Shown: piece after piece, positions 6,530-14,638 of the stretch
Position numbering within the stretch: the first letter of the stretch is position 1
Layout of the letters: each line of letters opens with the position of its first letter
DNA from: Streptomyces sp. NBC_00691
Lineage (GTDB): Bacteria; Actinomycetota; Actinomycetes; Streptomycetales; Streptomycetaceae
Assembly: GCF_036226665.1 (NCBI RefSeq)
Contig: NZ_CP109007.1
Coordinates: forward strand, 6,510,001-6,574,000
Direction of reading: 5' to 3'
Length of the DNA: 64,000 nt
Translations under genes and position numbers: made by a program
Notes under the pieces: generated by a model
Told to the model about the DNA's origin: nothing
The model's database searches: none
The model's input: the letters and a program-made list of their open reading frames with translations, nothing else

Positions 6530-7855
6530 CTACTCGCCCGGCGCCGGCGGCAGCGCGTCCATGAACGAACTCACCGAGAACACCGCACGCCCCGGACCGG
6601 CCGGCCCGTAACCGGGCGGCGCCGTCAGCCCGTACTCCTCCAGCGTCGCCGTGTACGCCTCAAGCAGTCGCAGGTGGTACTCGAGCGGCGCCCCGTCCGG
6701 GTTCTCCCGGCCCAGCGGGGTCGTCGGCTCCGGGCACCAGGTGGTGAACCGGGGCGTGATCCCGCGCGACATGAAGAACCGCAGGCCCTCCCGGGTGGAG
6801 GCGATCGCCTCGTCGACCGTCAGGAAGCCGGAGGGCCGGGCCATCTCGACGCCCGCGACGAAGTTCGGGATGACATTGCGCGGCCCGAAGATCTCGGCGG
6901 AGTCCAGGATCCTGCGGTGCCACTCGTCCCGGCCGATGTAGCGTTCCTTGCCGGGGCAGTACAGCTCGAACAGCCGGCGGTCCCACACCTCGTAGTTCGG
7001 GTGGTAGATCCGGATGCCGTAGTCGTGGAACCTCCGCACGTCCTCCTTCGGCAGCGCCTGCGCGACGACCTTGCCGATCCAGCGGCCCGGGAACCGCTCC
7101 TCGATCGCGCGCGCGTACTGCCCGTAGAAGTCGGCCTCGTCCTTCCCGCCGACCTGCGACGTGACCGCCCCGCCGGTGAGGGTGTACGCGGTGGAGGTAC
7201 GGGCCGTGTCGTGGCGGTCGATGATCTCGAGCGCCTCCAGGACCTCGTCGACCGGCTTCACTCCGGTGTACGGGCGGCCCGCCGCCTTGTGCTGGCGCCA
7301 GTTGTGGTTGATGTCGCAGTACTGGCACTCCTCCTTGGCGCCGAAGTACTGGCAGACCCGGAAGACCGTCAGATAGATCAGATAGCCCCACTGGATGGTC
7401 GGCGCGACCTCCATCACGGACTTGCCGTTGGCCAGCGGGTGCCGGTAGTACTCCGGCATCGGCGGCAGACCGACATCGGCGATCCTGACCCCGTCGAGGA
7501 ACAGCGCGAGCGTCCCGTCGCCGTCCGGCGCCACCCGGTAGGGGGACGACGGGTTGACCCGTACCGACACCACCGTGCGGCGGAGCCCGTACGGCCCGCC
7601 CGTGAGCACGATCTCCTCCGGCGGACGGTTCAGCGCCGCCTCCCCGAGCTCCGGCAGCGTGCGGTGGTCGAAGGAGAAGATGAAGTACGACTTCGGCTTC
7701 ACCTCACCCCCCTCGTTCCCGGACAGCGCGGACGGGTCGAAGGCGAGTCCGCCGCGCAGCAGGTCCTCCTTGAACACGGCCTCCGGAGGCACTCCGGGGA
7801 AGCGGTCCATGAGGGATTCGACGACAGCGGTACGGGTCGGGGCGGCGCTGGACAC
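6530..7855 (-). CDS. Radical SAM family enzyme of unknown function
   Basis: A 441-residue protein with a radical SAM-like core. The probable [4Fe-4S] ligands lie in VCQYFGAKEECQYCDINHNW near residue 160, a CX8CX2C spacing that differs from the usual CX3CX2C. A GGAVTS-type glycine motif after the next strand and a TIM-barrel rhythm support the assignment. The N-terminal 130 residues are a separate domain and the C-terminus ends in a Pro/Gly-rich stretch. The GTG start has TGGAGAT about 6 nt upstream; a frame extension of 13 codons has no ribosome site. No precursor peptide, partner enzyme or carrier is nearby, so the substrate is unknown. The 3' end abuts a bidirectional terminator. Confidence 0.75.
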   Translation of the reverse strand: MSSAAPTRTAVVESLMDRFPGVPPEAVFKEDLLRGGLAFDPSALSGNEGGEVKPKSYFIFSFDHRTLPELGEAALNRPPEEIVLTGGPYGLRRTVVSVRVNPSSPYRVAPDGDGTLALFLDGVRIADVGLPPMPEYYRHPLANGKSVMEVAPTIQWGYLIYLTVFRVCQYFGAKEECQYCDINHNWRQHKAAGRPYTGVKPVDEVLEALEIIDRHDTARTSTAYTLTGGAVTSQVGGKDEADFYGQYARAIEERFPGRWIGKVVAQALPKEDVRRFHDYGIRIYHPNYEVWDRRLFELYCPGKERYIGRDEWHRRILDSAEIFGPRNVIPNFVAGVEMARPSGFLTVDEAIASTREGLRFFMSRGITPRFTTWCPEPTTPLGRENPDGAPLEYHLRLLEAYTATLEEYGLTAPPGYGPAGPGRAVFSVSSFMDALPPAPGE

Positions 7856-7986
7856 AGGCGGATCTCCAGATGAGAGACGACGGAGCCGACACACCTCACG
7901 CTACGCGCGCGTGCGTCGGTTCCGTCGACCGGGACCCGCCCGGCGGCCGGGGAGACGCGGCTCCGCGCTCCCGGCTCCGTCCCGGG

Positions 7987-9324
7987 CTACCGGTTCACCG
8001 TGAAGCCCTGGTCGTTGCCGTACGCCACGCCGGCCTCCTGCCACTTCTCCAGGCCGTCGGTGAGGGTGGTGGGGGAGACGTACGCCTTGCCCACGGTGTC
8101 GTTGAAGATCGAGTTCGCGTACACCTGGTACGGCAGGTAGGACCAGTCCTCCCCGACGTTACGGGCGGACTCGGCGAAGATCCGGTTGGCCTGCTGGCCG
8201 CCGAAGTACGGGAAGGCGGTCTCCAGGAACGCCTCCGACTCCAGGTCCGCGCGCGTCGCGGGGAAGGCGCCCGCGGCGACGCGGGCGCTGGCACCGGCCC
8301 CCGTCGTGGCGAACTCCGCGAAGGCGTAGGCGAGTTCCTTGTTCCTGGCGGCCTTCGGCACGGCGAGCGAGCTGCCGCCGTTCTCCGCGCTCGCCTTGTC
8401 GCCCTTGGTCCACTGCGGCAGCGGCGCGACCCGCCAGTCGCCGGAGGCGGACGCGACCCCGGACGTCAGGTTGGCCGGCATCCAGGCGCCGATGGAGAGG
8501 GTGGCGAGGGAGCCGTCGGCCAGACCCTTGTACCAGGCGTCGCTCCACGAGCTGATCGGCGCGACCAGCTTCTCGTCGAGGAGCTTCTGCCAGGTCGCGG
8601 TGTACTTCTTGGTGCCCTCGTCGCCGAAGTCGATCGTGACGTCCGTGCCCTGGCTCCGGTACGGACGGCCGCCCGCCTGCCAGATGAGGCTGGTGGTGGC
8701 GCCGGCGTCGCCGGTGTCGTTGGTGATGAAGATCTCGGGGTCGGCCTTGTGGAGGGCGCGGGCCGCCTCCACGTACTCGTCCCAGGTCGTCGGCACCTTG
8801 ATGCCGTGCCGGTCGAAGACCTTCTTGTTGTAGAAGAGGGCCATGGGGCCCGAGTCCATGGGCAGCGCGTAGACGGCCTTGTCCCGGGTGACGGCGGTCC
8901 ACGGGCCGGCGGTGAAGGTCGTGCCGTACTGCTGGGCGCCGTAGGAGGAGAGGTCCTCGACGGACTTGCCTATGGCGAACTGGCCGAGGGCGTAGTACTC
9001 GACCTGCGCCACGTCGGGGGCGCCGGAGCCGGCCGCCATCGCGTTCTGCAGGGCGGTGTACTGCTTGTCGCCGGTGCCCGCGTTGACCAGCTCGATGTCG
9101 ACCCCGGGGTACTTCTTCTCGAAGTCCTCCGCCACCTTCTTGAGCGTGGGCTCCCAGGCCCACACGGTCACCTTCCCGCCCTTCTCCAGCGCGGCCGCGA
9201 CGTCCTTCGGTCCGCTGCCGCCACCGCCGTCCGTGGCGTCGGAGCCGCAGGCCGTGGCGGTCAGCGCGAGCGTGGAGACGACGGCGAGGGTGCCGAGGAG
9301 TCGGCGGGTGATCTGCGTTCTCAT
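7987..9324 (-). CDS. Sugar ABC transporter substrate-binding lipoprotein
   Basis: A 445-residue family 1 extracellular solute-binding protein. The signal peptide starts MRTQITRRLLG and ends in a lipobox-like LTATAC near residue 26, followed by a Gly-rich linker. The mature protein has typical cluster B features (VTVWAWEPTLKKVAEDFEKKYPGV, then GDKQYTALQNAMAAGSGAPDVAQVEY). It is the last gene of the three-gene minus-strand importer unit. A shared operator links the unit to a GH35 beta-galactosidase, so galactosides are the likely ligand; this is inference. No ATP-binding gene is present. In Streptomyces such importers commonly use the shared MsiK ATPase. Confidence 0.92.
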   Translation of the reverse strand: MRTQITRRLLGTLAVVSTLALTATACGSDATDGGGGSGPKDVAAALEKGGKVTVWAWEPTLKKVAEDFEKKYPGVDIELVNAGTGDKQYTALQNAMAAGSGAPDVAQVEYYALGQFAIGKSVEDLSSYGAQQYGTTFTAGPWTAVTRDKAVYALPMDSGPMALFYNKKVFDRHGIKVPTTWDEYVEAARALHKADPEIFITNDTGDAGATTSLIWQAGGRPYRSQGTDVTIDFGDEGTKKYTATWQKLLDEKLVAPISSWSDAWYKGLADGSLATLSIGAWMPANLTSGVASASGDWRVAPLPQWTKGDKASAENGGSSLAVPKAARNKELAYAFAEFATTGAGASARVAAGAFPATRADLESEAFLETAFPYFGGQQANRIFAESARNVGEDWSYLPYQVYANSIFNDTVGKAYVSPTTLTDGLEKWQEAGVAYGNDQGFTVNR

Positions 9325-9350
9325 GGGCTGTGCTCCTGGTCGAGGGTACG

Positions 9351-9425
9351 GCGGAGAGGAGGGAGATGAGGAGGACGAGGAGAGGCGGGGGAGGTGGGAA
9401 AGAGGGCAGGAAGAGGGCCGGAAGG
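9351..9425. other. Polypurine tract between permease and binding protein genes
   Basis: About 75 bp of almost pure purine on the plus strand (GGAGAGGAGGGAGATGAGGA and similar), so the importer transcript is pyrimidine-rich here. It could form an intramolecular triplex or keep the leader of the binding-protein gene unstructured. No function is shown. Confidence 0.5.
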
Positions 9426-9453
9426 TGTGCGCGGTGACGGGCGCGCGGGGCGC

Positions 9454-10461
9454 CTATTCCTTGACGCTGCCCGCGGCCAGGCCGGACTGCCAGTACCGCT
9501 GGAGCAGCAGGAAGACGGCCACGATCGGCACGATCGTCAGCAGGGAGCCGGTGATGATGAGGTCGAACACGGCCTCGCCGCCCGCCGTCTGGGCCTGCGC
9601 GCTCCAGGCGTTGAGGCCGAGGGTCAGCGGGTACCAGTCGGGGTCCTTGATCATGATCAGCGGCAGGAAGTAGTTGTTCCAGGTCGCGACCATCGAGAAC
9701 AGCAGCACCGTGACGGTCCCCGGCGTCAGCAGCGGAAGCGCGATGGTGACGAAGGTGCGCAGCTCGCCGGAGCCGTCGATGCGTGCGGCCTCCAGGAGTT
9801 CCCTGGGGACGGACTCGGCGGCGAAGACCCACATCAGGTAGAGGCCGAAGGGTGAGACCAGCGACGGGATGATCACGGCCCACGGGGTGTTCGTGAGGCC
9901 CATGGTGCTGAACATCAGGAAGGTGGGGACGGCGAGGGCGGTGCCGGGCACGGCCACGGCCCCGAGGACCACCGCGAACACCGCCCGGCGGCCCGGGAAG
10001 TCGTACGTGGCGAGGGCGTACCCGCCGAGGACGGCGAGGACGGTGGCGCCGCCCGCGCCGGCGACGACGTACAGCAGGGTGTTGAGCAGCCACCGGACGA
10101 AGACGCCGTCGTCGTACGAGAGGGTCCGGCCGATGTTGTCCCAGAAGTGGCTGTCGTCGGCGAACCAGAGTCCGAAGGAGTCGAGCAGTCCGTTCTGGTC
10201 CTTGGTGGCGTTGATGACCAGCCAGGCGAGGGGCAGCAGGGTGTAGACGAGGACCAGGCCGGTGACGAGGGTCAGCGGCACGCTGGGGCGGGGGGCGAGC
10301 GGGGTGTGCGGGGGGCGCCTGCGACGCTTGCCGCTTCGGGTGCCGGTGCCCGTCCCCGTGCGGACGTCCGCGCGGGGACGGGTCTCCGGGTCGGTACCGG
10401 GCGCACGGGGGGCGGTCGGCGTACCGGATCCTGAGGACCCGCCGGTGAGGGAGGTGGTCAT
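9454..10461 (-). CDS. Sugar ABC transporter permease, MalG-like
   Basis: A 335-residue inner-membrane permease with six predicted membrane segments. A Pro/Thr/Arg-rich cytoplasmic N-terminal tail of about 55 residues precedes LTLVTGLVLVYTLLPLAWLVINA. The EAA loop that docks the ATPase reads ELLEAARIDGSGELRTFVTIALPLL near residues 225-250, matching the MalG-type EAAxxDGA consensus. The protein ends in GLAAGSVKE, a common end of these permeases. Its start lies 4 bp after the stop of the partner permease, so the two are translationally coupled. Confidence 0.92.
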   Translation of the reverse strand: MTTSLTGGSSGSGTPTAPRAPGTDPETRPRADVRTGTGTGTRSGKRRRRPPHTPLAPRPSVPLTLVTGLVLVYTLLPLAWLVINATKDQNGLLDSFGLWFADDSHFWDNIGRTLSYDDGVFVRWLLNTLLYVVAGAGGATVLAVLGGYALATYDFPGRRAVFAVVLGAVAVPGTALAVPTFLMFSTMGLTNTPWAVIIPSLVSPFGLYLMWVFAAESVPRELLEAARIDGSGELRTFVTIALPLLTPGTVTVLLFSMVATWNNYFLPLIMIKDPDWYPLTLGLNAWSAQAQTAGGEAVFDLIITGSLLTIVPIVAVFLLLQRYWQSGLAAGSVKE

Positions 10462-10465
10462 CGGC

Positions 10466-11392
10466 TCAGCCCTTCCGCATGCCGCGCAGCTGGACCGCGT
10501 AGGCGATGATCGCGGTGAGGACGCCCATCACGATCGCCACGGTCGCCGCGTAGTTGTGCTGCCGGCCCGAGAAGGACAGCGAGTAGGTGTAGACGTTGGG
10601 GGTGAAGTCGCTGGTGATCGCGTTGGGGGCGAGCCTCTGCAGGATGCTCGGCTCGTTGAAGAGCTGGAAGCTGCCGATGATCGAGAAGATGGTGGCGATG
10701 ACGAGCGCGCCGCGGATGGCGGGCAGCTTGATCGAGGTGACGACCCGCCACTCGCCGGCGCCGTCGATCGCCGCGGCCTCGTAGAGCGACCGGGGGACGA
10801 CCTTGAGCGCGGCGTAGAGGATCAGCATGTTGTAGCCGACGAACTCCCAGGTCACGATGTTGCCGATGGAGGCCAGGACCAGGGACGGTGAGAGGGGGTC
10901 CGGCAGGGAGATCCCGAACGCGTCCTCGATGTTCCCGACGAGGCCGAACCGCGTGCCGTACATGAAGCCCCAGATCAGGCCGGCGACGACGGCGGGCACG
11001 GCGTAGGGGAGGAAGATCGCGACGCGGAAGAAGGTCCTGCCGTAGAGGCGGCCGCTGTCGATCGCGAGAGCGACGAGCAGCGCGATGCCCAGCATGACGG
11101 GCACCTGGACCAGGAGGAAGAGGCCGACCCGGGTCAGCCCCTCCCAGAAGCGGGGGTCGGTGAGTGCCTTGCCGTAGTTGTCGAGGCCGACGAAGGAGGT
11201 GCCGCCGATGAGACGGTCCTGGAAGAGGCTCAGGTACAGCGCGTATCCGACCGGCGCGAGGAAGACGAGGCCGAAGACCGCGACGAACGGGCCGGCGAAT
11301 CCCCAGCCCACGAGGGCCTCCTCGCGGAGACGGAAGCGGGCTCGTGGGCGGGGCGGTGGTGGTGCCGCAGCGCGCGTCGACAGGAGCGTCAT
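10466..11392 (-). CDS. Sugar ABC transporter permease, MalF-like
   Basis: A 308-residue permease, first gene of the importer unit. It has six predicted membrane segments, with GFAGPFVAVFGLVFLAPVGYALYLS as the first. The EAA loop is near residues 195-215 (SLYEAAAIDGAGEWRVVTSIKLP). The N-terminal 30 residues are Arg/Pro-rich and cytoplasmic. It heads the minus-strand unit and is divergent from the LacI regulator; the LacI-type operator lies about 120 bp upstream of its start. Confidence 0.92.
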   Translation of the reverse strand: MTLLSTRAAAPPPPRPRARFRLREEALVGWGFAGPFVAVFGLVFLAPVGYALYLSLFQDRLIGGTSFVGLDNYGKALTDPRFWEGLTRVGLFLLVQVPVMLGIALLVALAIDSGRLYGRTFFRVAIFLPYAVPAVVAGLIWGFMYGTRFGLVGNIEDAFGISLPDPLSPSLVLASIGNIVTWEFVGYNMLILYAALKVVPRSLYEAAAIDGAGEWRVVTSIKLPAIRGALVIATIFSIIGSFQLFNEPSILQRLAPNAITSDFTPNVYTYSLSFSGRQHNYAATVAIVMGVLTAIIAYAVQLRGMRKG

Positions 11393-11511
11393 GGCGGGGT
11401 TCCTTGCGTCGGTGACCGTGCGGGTCCGGAGACGGGGAGCGGGGGCGGGGCGGGAGAGATGAGAGGGCCTGGCGGCCGTGAATCGGTCCCGCGTGGGCTG
11501 GCCGACGAGAA

Positions 11512-11527
11512 ATGTTTACGTAATCAT
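11512..11527. promoter_or_regulatory. LacI-type operator between importer and lacI genes
   Basis: ATGTTTACGTAATCAT, a 16-bp palindrome centred on CG with one mismatched pair, in the intergenic space between the divergent permease and LacI genes. It matches the core of the perfect palindrome before the beta-galactosidase gene at 15 of 16 positions. Confidence 0.75.
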
Positions 11528-11598
11528 CGGTAGCGTGATGGTGACACTCCCACTGGGGGGCGTCAAGCGTGAAGCAGCGGTGAACGAGAGGGACTCGG

Positions 11599-12669
11599 GT
11601 GGCGGAGAAGAACACGGCAGGCGGCTCGGCGAGGGCCGGCGGCGACGGCCCGCGAGGAGCGCGCGGCAGGCCGCGACGGGTCTCCATGGCGGACGTCGCC
11701 CAGCTCGCGGGGGTCTCCTCGCAGACGGTCTCCCGCGTCTCTAACGGCGACGCGGCCGTCGTCGAGAGCACCCGCGCGAAGGTCCTCGACGCCATGAAGG
11801 AGCTGGGCTACCGGCCCAACAGCGCGGCCCGTGCCCTCAAGCGCGGCGAGTTCCGGGCCATCGGCGTCATCACCATGGGCCTCTCCAGCACGGGCAACGT
11901 CCGCACCCTGGAGGCCATCGCCGGATCGGCCTCCCGTGCGGGGTACGCGGTCACCCTCATCCCGCTCGACGCGCCGACCCAGGACAACGTCCGGGGCGCG
12001 TTCACCCGGTTCGACGAACTGGCCGTCGACGCCGTCGTGCTCATCATGGAGGTCCACCTCCTCGACACCGCCTCGCTGACCCTTCCGCCGCACGTCAAGG
12101 TGGTCGTCGTGGACTCCGACGCCACCGGCCGCTTCCCGGTCGTGGACACGGACCAACGGCAGGGCGCCCGCACGGCGGTGCGGCACCTGCTCGACCTCGG
12201 ACACGGCACGGTCTGGCACGTCGCCGGCCCCGAGGAGTCCTTCGCGGCCGGCCGTCGCGCGGAGGCCTGGGAGGCGGCCCTCCGTGAGGAGGGGCGGCAG
12301 GTGCCGCCCGTCCTGCGCGGGGACTGGACGCCCGAGTCCGGCTACGAGGCGGGGCTCCGGCTCGCCGACGAGCCCGGCTGCGGCGCGGTGTTCGTGGCCA
12401 ACGACCAGATGGCCCTCGGCGTGCTCAGGGCGTTCCACGAGCGGGGCAGACGGGTGCCGCAGGACGTGAGCGTCGTCGGCTTCGACGACATCGCGGAGGC
12501 CGCCTCCTTCATCCCGCCGCTGACCACGGTGCGACAGGACTTCGCGAGGGTGGGGGAGTTGTGCGTGGACGCGGTGCTGCGGGAGCTCCGGGGCGAGACG
12601 GTCACGGGGGTGCGCCTGGTTCCCACGACCCTGACGGAGCGGGCGAGCACGGGGGCGCCGGGGAGGTGA
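11599..12669 (+). CDS. LacI-family regulator of the galactoside unit
   Basis: A 356-residue LacI regulator. After a 28-residue basic, Gly-rich extension, the HTH reads SMADVAQLAGVSSQTVSRVSNG and is followed by the hinge helix (NSAARALKRGEF) and a two-lobed sugar-binding domain (GVITMGLSSTGN onward; late strand SVVGFDDIAEAASFIPPLTT). The GTG start has GAGAGGGA about 5 nt upstream. It is divergent from the importer genes. Operators matching the family's CG-centred palindrome lie in the shared intergenic region and before the GH35 gene, so it most likely represses both and is released by a galactoside-derived sugar. The inducer is inferred. Confidence 0.9.
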   Translation: MAEKNTAGGSARAGGDGPRGARGRPRRVSMADVAQLAGVSSQTVSRVSNGDAAVVESTRAKVLDAMKELGYRPNSAARALKRGEFRAIGVITMGLSSTGNVRTLEAIAGSASRAGYAVTLIPLDAPTQDNVRGAFTRFDELAVDAVVLIMEVHLLDTASLTLPPHVKVVVVDSDATGRFPVVDTDQRQGARTAVRHLLDLGHGTVWHVAGPEESFAAGRRAEAWEAALREEGRQVPPVLRGDWTPESGYEAGLRLADEPGCGAVFVANDQMALGVLRAFHERGRRVPQDVSVVGFDDIAEAASFIPPLTTVRQDFARVGELCVDAVLRELRGETVTGVRLVPTTLTERASTGAPGR

Positions 12670-12816
12670 GCGGGGGCGGTACGGCGGGCCGGGCCGGGTG
12701 GTGGCGGCGCGTGTCCTCCGGCGAGGGTGATGTCGGGGCCGGGCCGCCTGCCCCGGTGACGCGAACCAGCGGCCGCGGTTCGGCTGCCCGGACGCTGCCC
12801 GGCCGCGAACGCCGAC

Positions 12817-12855
12817 GGGCGGCGTCCTCCGACATCCGGTCGGAGGGCGCCGCCC
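12817..12855. terminator. Bidirectional terminator between lacI and DUF4097 genes
   Basis: Seventeen-bp stem (GGGCGGCG-T-CCTCCGAC with complement, one T-G wobble) and a 5-nt loop between two convergent genes. Confidence 0.8.
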
Positions 12856-12869
12856 TCGGGCGGTCCGCA

Positions 12870-13535
12870 TCAGAGGCTGCGGGCGGTGATGTCGCCGTAG
12901 GAGGTGGTGGCGTGGAGGGTCAGGCCGACGGTGCCGCTGTTGGCGAGGGCGTTGTGGACGCGGCCGTAGGCGGTGCCGGCGTCGAGGGCGGCGGAGACGC
13001 CGCGGGCGGCGCCGACCGTGATGTCGCCGGCGGCGGTGCGCAGGACGACGGTGCCGCCCATGGCCTCGTCGACGCGGAGACCGCCCTTCTGGGTGCTGAT
13101 CTCGGCGGAGCCGCCGAGGCGGCCGACCGTGATGTCGCCGGCGAGCAGGGTAAGGCGGGCGCTCGCGGCCTCGTCGAGCTTGACCGGGCCCTGCGCGCCG
13201 TCGACGGTGACGTCGCCGAGGCGTCCGACACCGCGGACCTCGGCGGCGGCGGTCTTCACCTCGACGCGGGAGCCCGCCGGGAGCTGGACGGTGACCTCGA
13301 CCGACCCGGAGTCGCCGAAGATCTTGTTCTTCGCGGGGGCGGCGGCGATCCGCAGGACGCCGTCGGCGAACTCGACCCCGACCTCCGCGGAGGCCTTCAC
13401 GTCGGCGCTCTTGGCGGCGTTCACCGGGCGGATGTCGACGGTGGCGTCGGAGCGGTCGGCGGCGATGAGCTGGATGCGGCCGGCGGGGATGTCGAGGACG
13501 GTGGTGATCGCGGCGGTGGTGGCGAACTTCTGCAC
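12870..13535 (-). CDS. DUF4097-type beta-strand repeat protein
   Basis: A 221-residue protein built of short repeated strands with recurrent GDITVG and RVxVxTAAAEV motifs, the pattern of the DUF4097 adhesin-like beta-helix family. There is no signal peptide or membrane segment, so it is probably cytoplasmic. Its molecular role is unknown. It is divergent from an HTH/MarR-type regulator, with a region dense in TTGC/GCAA repeats between them, and a good promoter (TTGCCA, 17 bp, TAGCTT) lies just upstream. Confidence 0.8.
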   Translation of the reverse strand: MQKFATTAAITTVLDIPAGRIQLIAADRSDATVDIRPVNAAKSADVKASAEVGVEFADGVLRIAAAPAKNKIFGDSGSVEVTVQLPAGSRVEVKTAAAEVRGVGRLGDVTVDGAQGPVKLDEAASARLTLLAGDITVGRLGGSAEISTQKGGLRVDEAMGGTVVLRTAAGDITVGAARGVSAALDAGTAYGRVHNALANSGTVGLTLHATTSYGDITARSL

Positions 13536-13594
13536 GTTTCTTCTCCTTCTGGGTGTCGGTCCCGGTCTCGGGGCCGTCGTTTCCGATGAGAGAA

Positions 13595-13623
13595 AAGCTA
13601 CGTTGCGTTCATGGAACTGGCAA
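13595..13623 (-). promoter_or_regulatory. Promoter of the DUF4097 gene
   Basis: Minus-strand TTGCCA (13618-13623) and TAGCTT (13595-13600) with a 17-bp spacer. The -35 box is overlapped by the inverted repeat at 13620-13635. Confidence 0.65.
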
Positions 13624-13724
13624 CACGTTTGTTGCGTAGAAATGCCATAACCGCAGGTTGGAGTCGTGATTTCATTGCAATGATTCCACGCTTAACGCAA
13701 CACGCCGCACTGGAGTCGTTGCAA
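13620..13724. promoter_or_regulatory. Cluster of TTGC/GCAA operator-like repeats
   Basis: Contains GCAAC-N6-GTTGC (13620-13635), the palindrome CATTGCAATG (13673-13682), an AACGCAAC element near 13694-13701 and CGTTGCAATG (from 13717). These cover the -35 regions of both divergent promoters, as expected for sites of the neighbouring regulator. Confidence 0.6.
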
Positions 13725-13748
13725 TGGACTGATGCTGAACGCTATGGT
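13719..13748 (+). promoter_or_regulatory. Promoter of the HTH/MarR-type gene
   Basis: TTGCAA (13719-13724) and TATGGT (13743-13748) with an 18-bp spacer, followed 18 bp later by a GAAGGAGA ribosome site. Confidence 0.6.
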
Positions 13749-13777
13749 GGGGTCCCCAGAACCATGAAGGAGACCCG

Positions 13778-14569
13778 ATGCCGGGAGGCAGGCTCACCCA
13801 GCAGGAACGTCAGCAGATCGCGCTGGGACTCGCGGACGGCCTGGCCTATGCCGAGATCGCCAGGCGTCTCGACCGTCCGACGTCGACGATCACGCGGGAG
13901 GTCATGCGGAACGGTGGCCCCACCGGCTACCGTTCCGACCTCGCCCACCGGGCCACCGAGCACCGGGCCCGCCGCAAGCAGCCGGCGCCCCGGGACCCGA
14001 AGGCGCCCGTGCAGGCTCATGGCCGCGACGCCGAGGCGGTCCGCGCGTACGAGGAGATCTTCACGACCGTCCTCATACAGTCGGGGACGCCCAGGATGAT
14101 GGCCCGGGTCATGGCCTGTCTCTGCCTCACCGACTCGGGCAGCCTCACCGCGTCGGAGCTGGCCGAGCACCTCCAGGTGAGCCCGGCGTCCGTCTCCAAG
14201 GCGATCGCGTTCCTCGACGGCCAGGGGCTCGTCCGTCGTGAGCGTGACGAGCGCCGCCGCGAGCGCTACGTCGTCGACGACGACATCTGGTACCAGTCGA
14301 TGATGGCCAGCGCCCGGGCCACCCTCCACATCGTCGAGACCGCACGCCAGGGCGTGGGTGTCCTCGGTTCCGGCACGCCGGCCGGCGCCCGTATGGAAGG
14401 CATCGCCCGCTTCCTGGAGTTCGTCTCCGAGAGCACCGCTCGGGCGGCGGAGCAGGCCCGCGCGATCCTCTCCACGAAGCCCGCGGCCACGTCCGGGGCG
14501 GCCCCGTCCGAAGCGCCCACGCCCGATGCGCCGGGGCCCGGGGCGGCGCCCCCGGACGGCTCCGCCTGA
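13778..14569 (+). CDS. Two-headed regulator: IS30-like HTH plus MarR-like domain
   Basis: A 263-residue regulator. Residues about 5-45 form an HTH resembling the IS30-transposase N-terminus (LTQQERQQIALGLADGLAYAEIARRLDRPTSTITREVMRNGG). After a basic linker, residues about 95-165 form a MarR/GbsR-type winged helix (GSLTASELAEHLQVSPASVSKAIAFLDGQGLVRRERD, then RRERYVVDDD). The C-terminal 50 residues are Ala/Pro-rich and disordered. It has its own promoter and ribosome site and is divergent from the DUF4097 gene, which it presumably controls through the TTGC repeats. It is a regulator, not a transposase: no DDE domain follows the HTH. Confidence 0.8.
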   Translation: MPGGRLTQQERQQIALGLADGLAYAEIARRLDRPTSTITREVMRNGGPTGYRSDLAHRATEHRARRKQPAPRDPKAPVQAHGRDAEAVRAYEEIFTTVLIQSGTPRMMARVMACLCLTDSGSLTASELAEHLQVSPASVSKAIAFLDGQGLVRRERDERRRERYVVDDDIWYQSMMASARATLHIVETARQGVGVLGSGTPAGARMEGIARFLEFVSESTARAAEQARAILSTKPAATSGAAPSEAPTPDAPGPGAAPPDGSA

Positions 14570-14638
14570 ACCGCGAGGCGCGGATCGCCGGCGTCCTGAT
14601 CCCTCCCCGGGGGGCAGGGCGCCGGCCGCTGGTGAGCC

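Noticed and set aside
13778..13910. IS30 transposase fragment
   Set aside because: Only the HTH resembles IS30; a complete MarR-type domain follows, with its own promoter and ribosome site, and no terminal repeats flank it.
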